A DNA stretch of 53,096 bases. Source: Cacconaster sp964598495 (GTDB lineage Bacteria; Bacteroidota; Bacteroidia; Bacteroidales; UBA932). Made by a program: the position numbers and the translations under genes. The notes under the pieces are model-generated. The model had not been told where the DNA came from. It did not search any database and saw only the letters and a list, made by a program, of their open reading frames with translations. Each line of letters begins with the position of its first letter. The stretch's first letter is position 1. Of this stretch, positions 51,967 through 53,096 are shown piece by piece. The stretch covers positions 1 through 53,096 of the forward strand of contig CAZRBY010000013.1 of the NCBI GenBank assembly GCA_964598495.1. The letters run 5' to 3'.

Positions 51967-52185
51967 TTATTTGCATCTTAATCCGAGCGGTTTATAATAG
52001 CCAAGCCCAATATTAGTAACCACTCTCTTGTATTTGGATAAATCGTTTTTACAAAGGTAATAATCTGCCCCTTTGTAACTTTCATCAATTGAAAAGTCGG
52101 GGATAATCGAATATGTCTGCAAAAGATCATATCTACACAATACTGCTATTATTTCTTCAGTTACGGTAAAATTACTAATTTTCAT
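51967..52185 (-). CDS. Hypothetical small protein, 72 residues
   Basis: From the ATG at 52183-52185 the product begins MKISNFTVTEEIIAVLCRYD and ends GYYKPLGLRCK, with no signal peptide or membrane span. The start lies directly after the stop of the membrane protein gene (TGAAATG), suggesting translational coupling. An upstream start at 52221 would overlap that gene. It is unrecognised. Confidence 0.5.
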   Translation of the reverse strand: MKISNFTVTEEIIAVLCRYDLLQTYSIIPDFSIDESYKGADYYLCKNDLSKYKRVVTNIGLGYYKPLGLRCK

Positions 52186-52186
52186 T

Positions 52187-52471
52187 TCAGTATATAGGAA
52201 AGAAAAAATTTGATAAAACAACCAACCACAATAGTATCGTAATAATCAGAAACAATTTCATTCCAATCTTATTTCTCATTAAAAGTATCGAGATGAAAAT
52301 TCCAATTATGGCAAGCAAACAATTTATCAGCAGCACCCAATTGGGATAGATAAACAAGAACAATCTTCCGCTCGTGAAATTGTATAAACAACACCAATGA
52401 AGCGAATAAAACAGTAGAAGCACATTGATGCATATTCCTACTACTCCAACTATTTTATTCGCTCTTTTCAT
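52187..52471 (-). CDS. Hypothetical three-span membrane protein, 94 residues
   Basis: The protein begins MKRANKIVGVVGICINVLLL and has hydrophobic stretches at about 7-27, 36-62 and 70-91, ending NFFFPIY. It is the upstream partner of the 72-residue gene on the minus strand. No family is recognised. Confidence 0.6.
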   Translation of the reverse strand: MKRANKIVGVVGICINVLLLFYSLHWCCLYNFTSGRLFLFIYPNWVLLINCLLAIIGIFISILLMRNKIGMKLFLIITILLWLVVLSNFFFPIY

Positions 52472-52545
52472 ATTGCGCTAAGTATATACTGCCTTGTGGA
52501 ACAATTCTCCCGGATTGCATCCGTCAAACGAGAGGCCTCTTTTTC

Positions 52546-52980
52546 TTATTTCTTTATTACACGCTTATAGACCATCTGATGGCTTTGATTATTGAATGGT
52601 TCGGGCAAAATGGCACTATAATTTGTTACATCAATCAGACAATCATCTTTTATCAGATACCGTTGTGGAATAGTTAGCATACTTGTATCCTGCGGTGTTA
52701 TTTTAGAGATCCTTGACTCCGAATCCCGGTAAAAATACTCGTACTCGGGAAACAGGAACAATGTATCATTGCTTATCTCCCATTGACCAAAGAGACTTCC
52801 ATATATAGTCGGCGAGTATATTTCAAAAGTCCGAGGCTGTGTCTTCAAAAAAATATATGAAGGAAGAATATTGCCGATCCGGTCACTTTTATAAACGGAA
52901 ACAAAAGGTGAAAGTGTCGTTTTTTCCGCTTTGCAGGAAAAAAGCAGGATACAACTCAAAATGAAAATGATTTTTTTCAT
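52546..52980 (-). CDS. Hypothetical small lipoprotein, 144 residues
   Basis: The signal peptide MKKIIFILSCILLFSC ends in a lipobox. The mature part contains FGQWEISNDTLFLFPEYEYFY and IPQRYLIKDDCLIDVTNYS, a pattern of beta strands seen in small Bacteroidales lipoproteins of unknown role. It is in the same AT-rich minus-strand group as the two genes below it. Confidence 0.65.
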   Translation of the reverse strand: MKKIIFILSCILLFSCKAEKTTLSPFVSVYKSDRIGNILPSYIFLKTQPRTFEIYSPTIYGSLFGQWEISNDTLFLFPEYEYFYRDSESRISKITPQDTSMLTIPQRYLIKDDCLIDVTNYSAILPEPFNNQSHQMVYKRVIKK

Positions 52981-52982
52981 GA

Positions 52983-53096
52983 TTACCTGCCGGTCAATAA
53001 TTGAGGTTTAATTTTTAAGCGCATCGGCGTATCGCCTTTGCTGTTCAGCCATTCAATGATTTTGTCGTTTTGTTCGTCGAGGTTCTGCCGGATCAT
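52983..53096 (-). CDS. Partial C-terminal ORF running off the window edge
   Basis: The minus strand encodes at least 37 residues (MIRQNLDEQNDKIIEWLNSK, then GDTPMRLKIKPQLLTGR and TAA). The first codon of the window edge is ATG by chance or design; the gene probably continues beyond base 53096. The family is not identified. Confidence 0.4.
   Translation of the reverse strand: MIRQNLDEQNDKIIEWLNSKGDTPMRLKIKPQLLTGR

Overview
The window looks like chromosomal DNA of a member of the Bacteroidales (Bacteroidota). Evidence: a SusC/SusD pair and a second TonB-dependent receptor, several lipoproteins with Bacteroidota-style signal peptides, a tRNA without an encoded CCA, and repeated promoters of the Bacteroidota type (TTTG or TTG, about 18-20 bases, then TAnnTTTG). 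It is a draft assembly: ten N bases lie inside rpsC (37870-37879), and the first ORF is a chimera of two essential ribosomal protein genes. Genus cannot be fixed from what I see.

Layout. 1-4.1 kb: housekeeping genes (fused L13/S9 ORF, pfkA, dusB, lpxK). 4.1-9.8 kb: a SusD lipoprotein and a SusC receptor interrupted by one amber codon, with no carbohydrate enzymes beside them. 9.9-17.0 kb, minus strand: a DUF456 membrane protein, a Xaa-Pro aminopeptidase and two S9-family serine peptidases. 17.2-29.4 kb, plus strand: a compact six-gene operon with three paralogous exported gingipain-like (family C25-like) cysteine peptidases carrying HEAT-like C-terminal regions, a TonB-dependent receptor, a DUF4876-type lipoprotein and a DUF6850-type beta-barrel. 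29.6-34.2 kb: an AspT/YidE-type transporter, then an AT-rich accessory stretch with a DUF4143-type ATPase, tiny membrane proteins and a gene remnant. 34.4-38.3 kb: rplC-rplD-rplW-rplB-rpsS-rplV-rpsC, the middle of the S10 cluster cut off at both ends and with its own promoter and terminator. 38.4-44.2 kb: an ABC-type efflux operon (TolC-like, HlyD-like, two ATPases, two permeases). 44.2-49.2 kb: a serine hydrolase, an unusual fused aroD-aroA, aroC and a lipoprotein. 49.3-53.1 kb: tRNA-Leu(CAA), a phosphate transporter with a PhoU-like tail and small accessory lipoprotein/membrane genes.

The most interesting part is 10-29 kb, where peptidases and outer-membrane uptake proteins are packed together. 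The likely picture, which is inference, is extracellular or periplasmic protein breakdown coupled to TonB-driven uptake: the C25-like enzymes cut a protein ligand, the TonB receptor/lipoprotein/barrel trio binds or imports the product, and the S9 and M24 peptidases finish peptide degradation. The three C25-like proteins show no type IX secretion C-terminal domain, so they differ from classical gingipains in export and architecture.

Other points of note are the aroD-aroA fusion with an atypical EPSP synthase phosphate-loop region, the nonsense codon in susC, a perfect inverted repeat whose loop holds a stop codon, and a dispersed low-complexity intergenic repeat.
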